A stretch of DNA of 53,866 nt, from contig ML213507.1 of the NCBI GenBank assembly GCA_004369045.1, forward strand, positions 320,946-374,811, in the 5' to 3' direction. The number at the start of each line of letters is the position of its first letter. Position 1 is the first letter of the stretch. The notes below the pieces were generated by a model. It was not told the origin of the DNA. It saw nothing but the letters and a program-made list of their open reading frames with translations, and made no database searches. The translations under genes were made by a program, and so were the position numbers. This stretch comes from Heliocybe sulcata (taxonomy: Eukaryota; Basidiomycota; Agaricomycetes; Gloeophyllales; Gloeophyllaceae). Of the stretch, positions 1-12,100 are shown piece by piece.

Positions 1-36
1 GACGTTGTGGACATAGTCATACCATCTTTGCGATTC
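1..36. repeat. 36-bp exact copy of an internal piece of the 692-3892 gene
   Basis: The first 36 bases of the window are identical, in the same orientation, to 2342-2377 inside the large orphan gene, and similarity stops abruptly after base 36. Read on the minus strand, 2342-2377 encodes the motif RWYDYVHNVW. The matching piece at the window edge could therefore be the broken end of a second gene copy whose remainder lies to the left of the window. The repeat is seen directly; the paralogue is inference. Confidence 0.6.
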
Positions 37-691
37 CGCAGAATCGTCGCTATCGGGTTGCTTTGGTTTTGAGGTTGCTGACACTGGTAGATGCGAAGAA
101 GATAGAAGTAAGTACATTGAATCACTTTAACTACAACCAGAGCCTTACTCGATGCGCACAGACAATTTTCAGAGCTCCAGTTATGCCAACCATTCAGATG
201 GCGAAGGCGCCACACATCAAAAGACCATCGGGCCACGAGGATACTGCCGTCCAAGACGCAAGAAGAGAGCTGTTGAAATTAGGTATACAGGCCAGTAGAG
301 TAGATGAAGAGATGTCATCTTAGAGTATATCAGGCTGAGAGTGAATAGGAGCCCAGTTTTCATCAGTGCAGGCTCAGTTCACCCAACCCAGTCTTGAAGT
401 ACATCACGACAACACGCGCAGTTTGGACTGGCATGATAGGACTAACGTTCAGCATGGCCTTCTTAAGTGCAACGGTACAGACGTAACGTGTAACAGCAAT
501 GAGCGCGGACCTGTTTGATATACATTCGCAGGTAGCACAGATAAAATCTCGATCTTTAACGAGGGCACGTAACAGAGGGAAATAATACCTATTGCTATGC
601 CTTATGACCAACGCGAAAATGGGTTAACGTAATCGGAATATAACAAACGTGAACCGGAGAGCTCACCGGGCATGGGGATGGCGAGCTCGCA
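37..691. other. Intergenic, no gene recognised
   Basis: Short open frames exist on both strands, for example 63-323 plus and 363-611 minus. None has recognisable domains, and none joins convincingly to neighbours through splice sites. GTAAGTAC near 109 followed by CCAG near 140 could be an intron of an unrecognised transcript. This stretch probably contains the 3' UTR of the minus-strand gene that ends at 692. Confidence 0.4.
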
Positions 692-3600
692 TTAGGCTGT
701 AGGCGACCCCTGAACGACGGAGCGACAGAGACGGCGGGCATGTACAGCGGCTTGTGGACGCACGACCTTCTCGAACGCATGGCTGAGTTTTGCATTCTTC
801 AAGTGATTTTTCCACTGATGGGACGTGAGCAGAGGCTGTTTCACTGTGACGTGTTCATCGTTGGAAGAGGCGGTCGGTTCCAGTACGCCGAAAGCACCCT
901 CTTCATACTGGGCATTAGCCAGCCGCTGTATGTTTTGTGTATGCTTCTGGAAAAACTCTTCATTGCGACGGGTCCAATACCCGATGGCTTCGGTACTGGA
1001 GAACCACTTGGCGATGGACGGAAACCAAGACATGTTCGTCTCTGTTGCTTTCCCCAATTTCGTGGGCGCTGCACGATAATTTCAGTAAGACCCACGGAGT
1101 GTCGTGGACATCGACTTACTCCTGACTCGATATACCCCTGACAGAATGGCCTTTTGCTCGGGTGACAGCTCGTCGTCATAGTAGCAGTGCTTGTCGTCAT
1201 AAAGCAGAAACTCATAGTGTCCGTGCCTTCCTACTGGGCCTGTCCCAATCAGTTCGGCATTGATCTCGCCGACATAGTCCACTGCCATTCGCCACGGCAA
1301 ACCTCCCATCAGAAACGCCGCACGTAGAGCCGACTGATCTGCGAACACCGATTCGCGTTCAACGAGGTACGCCAGATAGTCCGCATAGTCCGGCTTATAT
1401 TTCTCGGGACGCTGCCCGAGACCTTTCGCCACTGTTTGCGTGCGGAGAGTTGCACCGCCATCGACCAGCATAGCATCATAGACTTTGCACCTGAAGGTTC
1501 GGAATGCCATGCCGCGCTTCAAGAGCTCGCACGCGAGGTGCTGCAGTGTCAAGGCCGAGGGCCAAGAACACATACACTGCAGCGCGGTAACAGGGTCCTC
1601 CAGCCCTATGCAGTACAGGGGGGAGCTATCGTCCTCATCCCCGACTCGTATCGTGTACCATAGACTTGCCTCTGCTTCTTTCGTACCCAGCTTCCGTAGT
1701 TTCAGCTCACGAATGACGAATGGACTCTGAATACGTATGTCTTGGTGAGACAATTCCGAGAGCCGGCACTCCGATTCTTTCCAGCACTTGAGCGGGTCGT
1801 CATATGGCTTTTGTCATTGCGCGTTTACCGAATGGACACGTTTGCCTTTCTTAGGCAGGGCCACCAATGTCGAAGGATGATGCTCAGTCGCGGCAACCAG
1901 AGAACTGGAAGATGCAAGAGGTGGTGTACTGGATGACGACGCGCTGGGTTCAATTTGCGAAGACGTGTTGTATACGACTCTCTGGGCAAAGTCGGTCAGT
2001 GAGGTCGGAGGTGCCATCTCTTTGATGTCACGGTTCGACACCGCGAACACGTTCGCTAGAAAGGATATTTGGGCGCGATCCAGAACGGAAACCGAAGGGA
2101 CTTGGAGCTCGGCAAGGAAGTAACGCTCGCTCAATACGAGAGGAAGAGGGTCAAGCAAGAGGGCGTTGGGCGCGGCACGAACTCCGTTGTAAACCATAGC
2201 AAGATGCATCACGGATGAGGAGATGGATGCATGCTCCGGCGTCGGAAGCTCAATACCCTCATCCGAGTTGTCCTGTTCACCACCGGGCTGGTCTTCAATA
2301 TGATAAATCGGCGTAGACAGCTCGTACTCCTTGAGATACCAGACGTTGTGGACATAGTCATACCATCTTTGCGATTCAGGATACTCTGCCCATGTATCTG
2401 CGCTGGCGTGCCGATATACTTGCCGATGTACGCATCGTCCTTGGCCGTATTTGATAATGTAAATGCGAGCCTTGACGGGGGTGAAACGGTCGTGGCGGTT
2501 ACCCTCCCGCGCGGCGTTGTTCCTCGCCATCCACGATAATCGCTCACTATTCGACCCCGTGCTGAAACGATGTGCCACCGACGCCTCCTTGGATTGTATG
2601 AATGCTTCAGGCGTCATGTCCAGGATCGTGTCCGTTTCAGGCATGAAATCGCTGTCTTCCTCATCATTATCTGTCTCGAGATTTTTCACCTCACTCGCCA
2701 CTTGAGTGGCCTCCGCGGTTGCGACGCTAAGGTGTGCATCTGACCCTTCGATCTCATCCAAAGTGTCAGCTTGACCCCATAGACAGGTCTGGGTGACAGA
2801 GGCACGGGCGAACTCGACCTCCTTTTGCATGGGGAAGAAAGAGACGAATTGGTGCCCAACTAGAAGATCCCGCTGGAGTGCGGCATGTTGGTCTAGCGGA
2901 GGAACCAATATCCAGACAGGAACGGAGGAGACGATGTAGGCTGCGAAGAGATCCGCCCATTGACACTTCAATGGGTCGATGATAACACCTACGGAGGGCG
3001 CGTGATATACGTACGACTTCTGAAACATGTGAATCCATGTTGGATGGATACCTTCGCTCTCGAGAAGGATCGGCCAATGCAGGAGGTGCTCCCACATGTG
3101 GGGAAGACATGCTTTTTCATCATATCGAGCCTGGTGAAGCGCAATGGCGAATCTCATGACACCCATTACAGGCAGAAATTGATCCCGGGATCTTCGCACT
3201 GCCCGCTCGAATGACACCCGATTCCGGTATGCTTTGTTATACCCGTAGTCCGAGGGGGGGCGAATAGGCAAGAAGTCGATGGGTAGTTGGACGCGATCAA
3301 GGAGAATTGCTGTTACGCGCAAGAAGGTGGCTTCGATACTATTCCAGGCCCTCCGATCGATGTCCTTCATCTGATACATCTCCGGTTCGATACTTTGGCC
3401 TCTTGCCCCGGTACCCATTTGGTAGGATACGTGTTCACGGAGTTGGAGTGGTGCTACGAAAGGGTCATCGAAGTCAAACCCGACCGGAGTGAAACCCACC
3501 CAAGGTGCTGTGTTCAGGGACCATTGCAACCGTGTTAGATCGGCAGGAGATGGAAAGCGTCGGTCACTGAGGATGGAGGGCCACGCGGGAGGAAGGCGCC

Positions 3601-3892
3601 GTTCAAATGGAGAGACAAAAATGATATCGTCTGGCAGCACGAATGTATGGTGAGGAAGGCGAAAGACTTTGAAGAATAGATGCGGTTTGGTCTGTCGCAC
3701 CAAGGAGTAGACAGCCTGCTTGAAGGCCGTCGATGTCCCTTGCACCTTTTCCTTATATTTCTGGAGTTCGTCAAACCCCAGACACTCGAACGGCACACTC
3801 CTTCTGATCGTAAAACAACTTAGCATCGAATCAAAAGATTTGGAAATGATGAATACATACCCTAGCGCCTTTTCTATGTACAGCCTGGACAT
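692..3892 (-). CDS. Orphan agaricomycete protein of 987 residues, four exons
   Basis: Function unknown. The model is complement(692..1041, 1120..1726, 1829..3803, 3861..3892). Introns of 57, 102 and 78 bp all have GT-AG ends and correct phase, and the joined frame is 988 codons including stop. I chose the ATG at 3890-3892 (MSRLYIEKALG) because the intron donor follows shortly; an upstream in-frame ATG at 3964 is possible. Visible features are a conserved-looking N-terminal half (residues about 60-380) with FERRLPPAWPSILSDRR and PWVGFTPVGFDFDDPF, an acidic stretch (TDNDEEDSDFMPETD), and a Ser-rich segment before the second intron. There is no signal peptide, clear membrane helix or known catalytic motif. 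It resembles lineage-expanded hypothetical proteins of mushroom-forming fungi. The gene structure is well supported; the role is not known. Confidence 0.7.
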
Positions 3893-4089
3893 AGTTTCAA
3901 CGGGACGATGAATGCAGGGTGGAGATATAGTGTTGCACCGGAAAGGGCGCCTCGGCGAGCACAACGTAGCGCTACAAACGACCTGACACTAGGTAGCATT
4001 GACACTATTGTTCGGAAGTAGACAGTTACGATCGCGAACCGATTCTTGACAAATGCCGCAGAGTATCGCGCAGTGATCCTATGAAGTTA

Positions 4090-4470
4090 GAAAATCAACT
4101 TAAATCCGCGCTGCCGGAGGCTAAACCCTCCGCAGGTAGGATGTAAGTCAGGGGATTGGGAGGTGGGAGATTGATGCTGACCACAGAGCAAGGACGTCAT
4201 TGGGAAGACAAACTTGGCCACACAGAGAGCCGAGGAAGCGAGCCTGCGTCACGACGGTCTAATGAACCTAGTCAGGCAGATAATCAACCTAAATCCGCGC
4301 TGACGAAGGCTAACCCTTCGCAGGTAGGACCTAAGTAAGGAGCTTGAGAAGGGGGAGGTGGTCGCTGTCCATAGGAGGCGCAGTAGAGAAGATGGACTTG
4401 GCCGTGCAAAAACCTGGAGAAGCGAGGTCTCACACGCCACCGACGCGACACGAGCTCGCTCTGCTGCGCT
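4090..4470. repeat. Two-copy degenerate tandem repeat, period 189 bp, with conserved hairpin
   Basis: Two diverged copies start near 4093 and 4282; the shared AAATCCGCGCTG lies at 4102 and 4291. Each contains a hairpin. In copy 1 the arms are CTG-c-CGGAGG and CCTCCGCAG; in copy 2 they are CTG-a-CGAAGG and CCTTCGCAG. Both are 9-bp stems with one bulged base at the same place, and the single stem difference is a compensated G-C to A-T change. Similarity continues weakly downstream (ACTTGGCC, GGAAGCGAG and GAGAAGCGAG). A separate perfect hairpin, CAGAGCGG-gtgag-CCGCTCTG, lies at 4558-4578. Function is unknown. Confidence 0.6.
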
Positions 4471-4813
4471 CGGGAAAAGACTGCGTCTCACGCCACCAAT
4501 GCGCATTCTCATGGCTGCGCACTCCAACGCCGCTCTTCAACATATGACCACAGATCCCAGAGCGGGTGAGCCGCTCTGGCATTCAGTGGACGCATACTCT
4601 AGAATATAAGACTATAGTATTCATCATTCTAAGGATTCCGAAAAGTGGCACACAACGGTTGGACGAAAGGACACACTCACAGCAAAAGAAAAAAATCGTG
4701 GGCATAAGCAATCTGGATTGGCATGCGGAAATGCTCAGGCGTCTGTTAGGAGAACGTCATGAAAGAGGGAGTTTGAAAGCCAGGATAGATGACGCAGAAG
4801 AGATGCAGAATAT

Positions 4814-7800
4814 TTGAGGAAAAGCAGGGGAGGTACGTCACTTTCCAGTCTGGCTGCATATTGGAACGATGCACGTCAAGCTACGAACACGACAGGTCTT
4901 CACAATAATCACATCGAAGCAGTAGAATGCGGAGATGCTTTCACACCAATCCCACAAACGGCCTCCCCGCCCCCTGCATTCAATCGTTGGCGCCCACGAC
5001 GCATGTTGCCCTCTGCACCTCAGTCAGTACCGGCTGCTGCAAGGATGCCGATACAAAGTACAGAATTCAAGCGCCCGCCTGCATATTTCGACACCAAGCT
5101 AGGCGAGCGCTATCTCCTCTATGACCCAGCGCAAGGAAGCACACACCCGCAATGGAAGTATGGCAAAGCGGTAGTTATATTACTAGTAACATCTGAGGGA
5201 CATACCACGGAAAAGTAAGTGAATATGTATCATATCAACTACAGTGTAAGATCTAACAAAGAACTAGGATGAAACAGTATAAGGCGAGGATGGTACCTGT
5301 TGGCGCTAAAGCACAACAAGAAGTGGAGGATATCAGATGGGTTTGTTTACACCCAGGTAAGCAAGGTTATCGCTGGTTACCGCCGGGAGAAGAACGCTCA
5401 CTAGCGTCAATTTCTATTCGACTTAAGGAATGGCGGCTTTCATTCGTATTGTCTCAACAGATACTGATATGGGACTCAATGCTGATCCTGATGAGGATGA
5501 AATTCAAGCATGGGTTACGGACGGTAGATTTTTGGTCCATCACCGACTCCTCCGCGATCCCGACATCTTAGAGCATATTGGAGAAGTGTCGAACAAAGCA
5601 CTCAGACCTGTCGAAGATCGTACTTCAAACCCGCCCTCAGGCGGTAAGACCCCTCAAGGCGGAATTGCTCTAGAAAGGCTGCTACGTTGAATGTCAAACG
5701 ATCCTGGCAATGCTCAAGGTACGCAATAGTATATCGAATGCAATGCGTTGAAGCTAATAAACTGAAAGGCCGAAGATGTTACACACTCAGATACACTTAC
5801 GAGCGCCAAAGAAGCCTAGCGCACCCCGCAAAGAACATGAAATTATCACATGCAGTTCCTGAAGAAGACGATGTTCGATCGCAACTGCTACAAGTATGTA
5901 CCCGCGTCCTCGAACTAGTATTACTCATAACAGTCTTCCATACGTAGACGTTGACCGAATATGCGGGGTCGGCCATGAATGCTGGCCCCGAGTGTAGAAT
6001 CGATCTTCTCGAAAACATAGGCCTTGTAAAACAGATGCCGCCCCTTGGCCACAGGAACAATCGAAGATTCTGGACCGGATTTCAAGCCAACGTTTCGCGT
6101 CCAATCCTATCAAATAATTCCACGGAGCTGAAGGATGATTTGGGTAGGGCTGGGGATGCTCACCCAGATAGCCACGACCAAATTGGGTCTTTCTCTGCCC
6201 TCATTGTCGCAAACAACACTCCTCCAGGCTATACACACGCACACTTCCACCTCATCGAACTCGGACTCTTCATTGTCATGGAACGCGAAACAGCCATTAT
6301 GTTCTCCGGTCTCCGCCTTCATACTCGTGCGCCATCTATGGCTCCTCCCTCTGTTGTCGAAATCCCACCTGACGTATACAGCCTCGTGTTCGTCCTCTAC
6401 TTGAGCACGGAGCTCACAGATGCACGCCAAGGGTCTATCGCGCTCTGCCCGTCGGCTGCGCGAGAGAAAAAGAATGATACCGGGGAGGTTTGGGACTTAC
6501 CATCCGAGGCGCATACAGTCAACGGCGAACTGCGAAGAACGAAGCCGGACGTCCGCGCCAATTGGATGCGAGATGGTCATATCATTGCCCAAGAGCGATT
6601 CCTGGAACATACTATGATGCTGCTTGCACCATTCCTGAACCACATTCTGTCCGTCAATCCGGAATATTCGATCACATTTACCCCACAGAGCCTTGCTCTC
6701 GGCGCAACCATCCTCCGCGCAGGTCACGAAGAACCTATCACTGTCGACTGCTCACCTCTCGATCCAACCTGGGCGGCACGTATTGCAAAACAATGGACGG
6801 AGCTAGTTGAAAAGGAGAGCTTGCTCCTCGGAGGTATCAAAAATGCAAAAGAAAGGCGCGGTACGTAGCATGCGTATATACTTGGGATATTCAAAGTCAT
6901 ATCTAGTCCTCAGCCCATGGACGAAACCATCTAGAATACATCCCCAGGGCGACGACGGAACTCAGGAAGTTGGGTGCAGCGCGACACGACCTCGACCCGA
7001 CTGGAGAGGTGGAGACGGCGAGTAAGTAACGAAGTGATTGTATAAAGGAACGCCTTGACTTATAACATGTAAAGATGCCGAAATCAATGAAGCGGGTCCC
7101 TCAAAGAGAAAAAGGGATGGTACGGAGATCGATGAAGACGTGCAGCAAGACCGCGGCTCGGAGATCCCAGAAGAGCTCGAGCCGAACGCTAACAGCAACA
7201 ACAGCGAAGTCAATACCAGCAACAGTGAGAACGAATCCCCAAAGCCGAAGAAGAAAAAACGAAAGCCGCGTAAGTAGCGTAAAGCATTAATTTCCAATCT
7301 AATGTTCTGTAATAGACAAGGACAGTGGAGTGAAGGATAAAGGGATCAAAAAACCACGCAAGCTCAAAACAAAGAACGGTAAGCGCTCGAAGTACAACGG
7401 GTCTCACTACTAATCCGTACCACACAGACCATATCACGACACTCATGGCTGCCTTCGACGCTGAACACTTGAAAGCGGTGTACGATCGAATCGATGAAGA
7501 GTTACCAAAGAACGCAAAGTCAAAATCCATATTCAACATCGGTAAACCAAGCAACAATGCAACCATAGCAACAACTTTAGTCGCGTTTACATACAAAAAT
7601 TCGAAAACGCAACCAACCCTCGAGACCGCTCTCCAGCTCCGGAATATATGGTCTCAGATCAATAAAGCAACTGATCGACTGCAAAACCTCGAGGTTACTA
7701 GTATCGCCATGCGGCACTCCGTAATGCTGGCAACTTGGCGCGCATGGGCTATACTCGAGCTTCGGTGTCTTCGTCTGTGTCAGGCTACACTTGAAGGCAA

Positions 7801-8335
7801 CAAAAACTGGCTTACTCCGCTCACAGAAAAGATACGCGATCACTTGATATATCGACGACCGGGCAGTCTCGAGCTCGATAGTCAGGACTTTCTGGAAGGA
7901 GTCGACACGAACACTCACTTCTCGGTACCGCCGACTATGGTTCACTTCGTGCAAGACACTAAGGAAGCCGACGACGCAATCTGTGAATGGGTCTTGAACG
8001 CTCTAGGATTCTGGCTAGGCTATCCTCGTGACACCGGCAAGAATGCGCTATGGAGGGATCAAGGCTATTTCATCAAAATAATGATAGCACACACTGGAAC
8101 TACCGATATCTGCTTCCTCGAAGAGACATGGAGAGCATTCAAAAATCCAAAGCTTTTGATCGGGACTAGGAAGAACAGAGTCGCAACGAAGGATCACTGG
8201 ACTCCATTCGAGGCAGAGGTGAGACAGACAATACGGAAAGCAGGAGCAGAAGAGGTGAAAGCGCAAATACGGAGGATAGGAGATCGATATTTGCCATTCA
8301 TAGGCACAATGGAGAGAATAAGTAACACTACATAA
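4814..8335 (+). CDS. Multi-exon nuclear-looking protein with dioxygenase-like core (family uncertain)
   Basis: Function not established. Consecutive exons join through good splice signals, for example donor at 5216 to acceptor before 5270, exons 5420-5650 and 5951-6868, an exon in the 7075-7268 frame, a short exon near 7318-7380, and a last exon 7438-8335. The 5951-6868 exon carries a cupin-like segment with THAHFHLIELG followed about 30 residues on by FSGLRLHTRAPS. This matches the layout of agaricomycete hypothetical proteins thought to have a double-stranded beta-helix fold of the 2-oxoglutarate/Fe(II) oxygenase type. The usual HxD is replaced by HxH, so activity is doubtful. Before the last exon is a hydrophilic Asp/Glu/Asn-rich stretch ending in the basic run PKKKKRKPR, a likely nuclear signal. 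The start (4814) and the exon boundaries between 5340 and 5950 are uncertain. Confidence 0.5.
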
Positions 8336-9159
8336 TTCTATAGAGGTTTCCTGTAAATGCAAAGGACCATCCAGTCGAATGAACTTCACGCATTGTGCTA
8401 TAGTAACAGATGGCTAAGCCGACCTGCGATTTACGGCCCAACTGACGCCACCGACTACAAGTCCCGACTACAAGTCCCATTGAACGCGTATTCCCACGGT
8501 AACAGAGGTGAATTCGACAGGTTTGAAGGGTGAGGGATGCTAAAGGGGTGATAAAATCTTGAAAATATTCCAGTATGCAGGTCCTATTCTCATATGCTTA
8601 TATTCAAAAACTGAGGTGCAAAGGAGTGAGCATCATGGAGACCGACAAGAATTAGTGATCGGGACCACTACAAAACGCGTTTCATACTCCGCTTGTAGTC
8701 CCAATAGGGGCGGGGTGTCATTTGAGTGTATTGATAACTACAAAGACGTTCATACTCTGATTACTCGGCATCTACTTTCCCACGGCGGGGACGTTCGGCT
8801 GCGTGCCCAAAAAATGCATGCAAAGACTCATCCTTCGTAAACTCAGGACTCGTAACATTTCATCCACTGAATGTTAAGGAGATGCCCAGTAAAATCATGG
8901 TACAAGGCAAGAGAAAGAGAGATAGAGAAGAGATATAAGGATACGAGATGCGTTTCAAGAGTGACAGAAAGATACACAATATTATGAGACCCAAGATGAC
9001 TGAGGGAGAGACACTGAGAGACTGAAGATACACTCCGAGATGACGAGAAGAAATCCACTACCCATATGAAAGACATGAAATCCGAGACAGATAAGAGTGA
9101 GACGAGGAAAATGAGAGAGACATGACAAAAGATTCCGAATCCACAGAAGAGCACGACAC
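8336..9159. other. Intergenic, no gene; holds a diverged dispersed element
   Basis: No credible coding frame is seen. About 8400-8856 resembles 28930-29419: both have several CTACAA/TTGTAG motifs and both end in the same 26-bp sequence (8831-8856 and 29394-29419). From 8880 to 9130 the plus strand is strongly purine-rich (GAGA repeats), probably the 3' flank of the minus-strand gene at 9160. Confidence 0.5.
8400..8856. repeat. Dispersed MITE-like element, copy 1
   Basis: This shares its right end exactly (26 bp, 8831-8856) with 29394-29419, and shows weaker collinear similarity upstream: CTCGGCAT in both, and a TGATAACTACAA versus TCGAGACTACA block. Interior motifs are GACTACAAGTCCC (twice, at 8453-8478) and a loose inverted pair around CCACTACAAAAC and TTGTAGTCCC. 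No terminal inverted repeat or target duplication was found, so the left boundary is a guess. Confidence 0.4.
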
Positions 9160-12100
9160 TCAAGGACGCCACCGAATCAGCTGCACCTTCTGGAAAGCAA
9201 CAGGCACCTGACCTCCGCCTCGCCAAGATGCTGCTCGGTCAGCCGTATGCTGAGGAGCGCTATATGTCGTTGTGGCTGCCGGTATCGCATTCCGCGCTAT
9301 CCTAGTGAAGAGCTTGGAAAAGCGGCTTGTGCCCGCCGAAGATGATGCGGCGGTAAGAGGTTGCGCTGAATTACTGATAGGTTCCGCCCTCGACGTTGAT
9401 GGATTATGTGCATGGAGTGCTGACGAAGAGGATGAGGAAGACCCCGTCTTAATGGTAGAAATACCGAGGCCAGGCACCCGAATGGCCTCTGGTCTGACAG
9501 AGAGGGGGGGTGGAGCAGTTGGCGGTGTAGGGACCGGAGGCAATGCCGAAGGAGGTGTCGGAGGACTATCAAGCATCCGTATACGTGAATCAGATGGAAG
9601 AATTGGAGGCGTAGGAACCGGCGGTAACGCAGACGGAGGCGTCGGAGGCGAATCAGGCACTGCAGGGGGCGGCGGCGATCGCTTCCAACGAGGAGTAGCA
9701 AATGACGAGGATGGGGAAGGCGCAGCAGTTGTAGGAGGTGGCCCTAGTCCGGTGGGCGAAGATTGAAGACGTATCGCCACATAAGTGTGGATCCTTGCAG
9801 CAGCCTCCGTTCTAATCACGTCTGCCATGGCCACCCGGTTAATACTTCCTTTGACGAGCAAAGGCTGCGGAACCGCTGGCGGTATTGGAACTGGTGACAA
9901 CAACCAGGGTGGTGTAGGCGGCGAATCCCAAGGTGGAGATGGAGGCACAGGAGCCAGAGGCAACGATGGTGGAGGTGTAGGCGGACTGTCAGTTGGCAGC
10001 GTCGGAGGCTCAGGAGGCGGCGTCAACAATTCTGGAGGTGTAGGGGGCGACGGAGGCGCTGAAGGAGTAGGCGGAGTAGGTGGTATAAGACTCAGATCAG
10101 GCACAGGAAGTTCTGAAGCCCTTCCCTCGGGCGCAACAGACCTAGCTCGACACTGCGAACCGATACCCGTCCGATGATAATCTCCGCTTCCGGTGGAAGG
10201 TGCTGTCGTAGATGCGTTCCTCGGGTATGTCCGCCGAGTAGGCAATGGTATACGGGACTTGGGAAGACTAGGGGATGATTTGTTCCGTGTGGCGTTTGCA
10301 TCCGCAGACCTCCGCTGCTGCTCCCGAACTGTAGAAGTCGACGGCGTAAACCCGGGCATAGAAGTCAAGCTTGGGCGAGGAGACCCGACACTGTCGTGAT
10401 GATTGTTGCGCGTACGAGTAGATGCATTAGTGTTTCCGCCCTTGAACAGCTGCCCGTCTTCGTTCCACTGAGATTCATCTGCCGCTGTCGCACTGGAAGA
10501 CGCAGCGGGCTTCAGGATATGCTCTTGCTCAAGATCGTCCAATGAAGGGATACTAGGCAATGATGCCAACGTAGCATTCACTTCATCCTACCATAGCGAG
10601 TCAGTACACCTCACAGGCCAGATGTAGCTAAGCACTCACCAATATACCCTTGAAGGGCTCATCATCAGCAGTCACGATAGCCGGCTTTTCGAGCTAAACC
10701 ATCCCGTCAGCTACACCGAGTCTCGAGCGTGCGTCGCCACATACCTTATCACCAAACTGCATACCATCTGTCGAGGCAGACTCTTCATACAAAGTAGTAT
10801 CACCCTCCACCAAGGGATCTTCGTCGTCGTCCTCGTCTTTCTCCTCCTCACATCCACCCTCACCCATCAGCTCCTCAAGCCGCCGCCCGAAGCACACCAC
10901 CTCATCCTCGTCGTCATCCACGATCTCCTCCAACCGCGCCCCAAGATCGACGACGTCATCCTCATCCTCGCCATGGGCTTGCCGTTGCCGCACTAGATGG
11001 ATAGAGATGCTACCAGCCTTGCGCCCGTGGGTAATATTAATAATGTTGACAAAGGGGATAGAGTCTCCACTAGCATGCATTGAAGATGTGGGGATACCGT
11101 AGTACGCGAGCAGTCTGGCGATAGAATGTTCAAAATGTTGTCCAGCACGTCTAGTGCGAGGCAGCATAGAGATGTTGCCGGCTTCGCGCACGTCCATAGA
11201 AGTAGGAATGATATTGATGAACTGAGTAGAGTGTTGACTAGCATGCATTGTAGATGCGACGGTCGAGTGGGTAGCGTGGTATGCGAGGAGACCAGCGATA
11301 GAATGTGCGAGGTGTTGTCTAGGATGCGTCGTAGGAGGAAGGTTAGAGATGCTGACAGCGCCGTGGTTGTGGACACCAGTAATCATGTTGATCAAAGTAG
11401 TGACGTGTTGACCACTTGGTGTTGCAGATGTGATCGCCCGGGGCGAAACGTAATACGTAGAAAGACCAGCGATAGGACGCATGTGTGGTCGCGTAGCATG
11501 TGTCGTAGGAGGCGCGATGGTCGAACGTGCAAAGAAACTTGAAATCTCAACTTGAAGCGGCTGTGTGGCGCGTCTGAATGGTACGAGGGTCATGCAGGGG
11601 CTCTCGGAGGACACCTCATTGGCGGAGGCACCGGAATATTGCGTCGGGGTGGACGCAACGACCATAGGGATGGTGTTTGCAATGGGGAGCATGTTCTCGG
11701 GAACATCATTATCCGATTCTGGGCCGACGATCAGAAAGAACCACGGTAGACAGCGGTATCAACTTACGGATGGGTGCAGAAGTCATGTCATCCTCGACCG
11801 AGGCTTCGGGGACATCCCCGACACCGTCATCAATATCAGTAACAGTGTCCTCAGAATGCTCTTCAGCAGCATCGGCGACGACAACAGACCCGACTACCAT
11901 AGTATTCAGTGAGGAAGCGTCGTCCAGAACAACAGCGCCTGACAGACGTCAATTTAAATTAGGTTAGCAGGGACTAGGCGAGCTTACGTTCAATTGTGAG
12001 GGCACACTCGCCTTCAGAGACGGTCTCGAAAAGCTCGAGAATGCCGTCATAACTGTCCCCCTCATCAACGTCCGGTGTTGCAGTATTGGCTACCGGCTCA

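Noticed and set aside
9272-9766. Plus-strand glycine-rich frame with GGVGTGGNA repeats
   Set aside because: It is the antisense shadow of the proline-rich domain of the minus-strand membrane protein; the introns and phases support only the minus strand.
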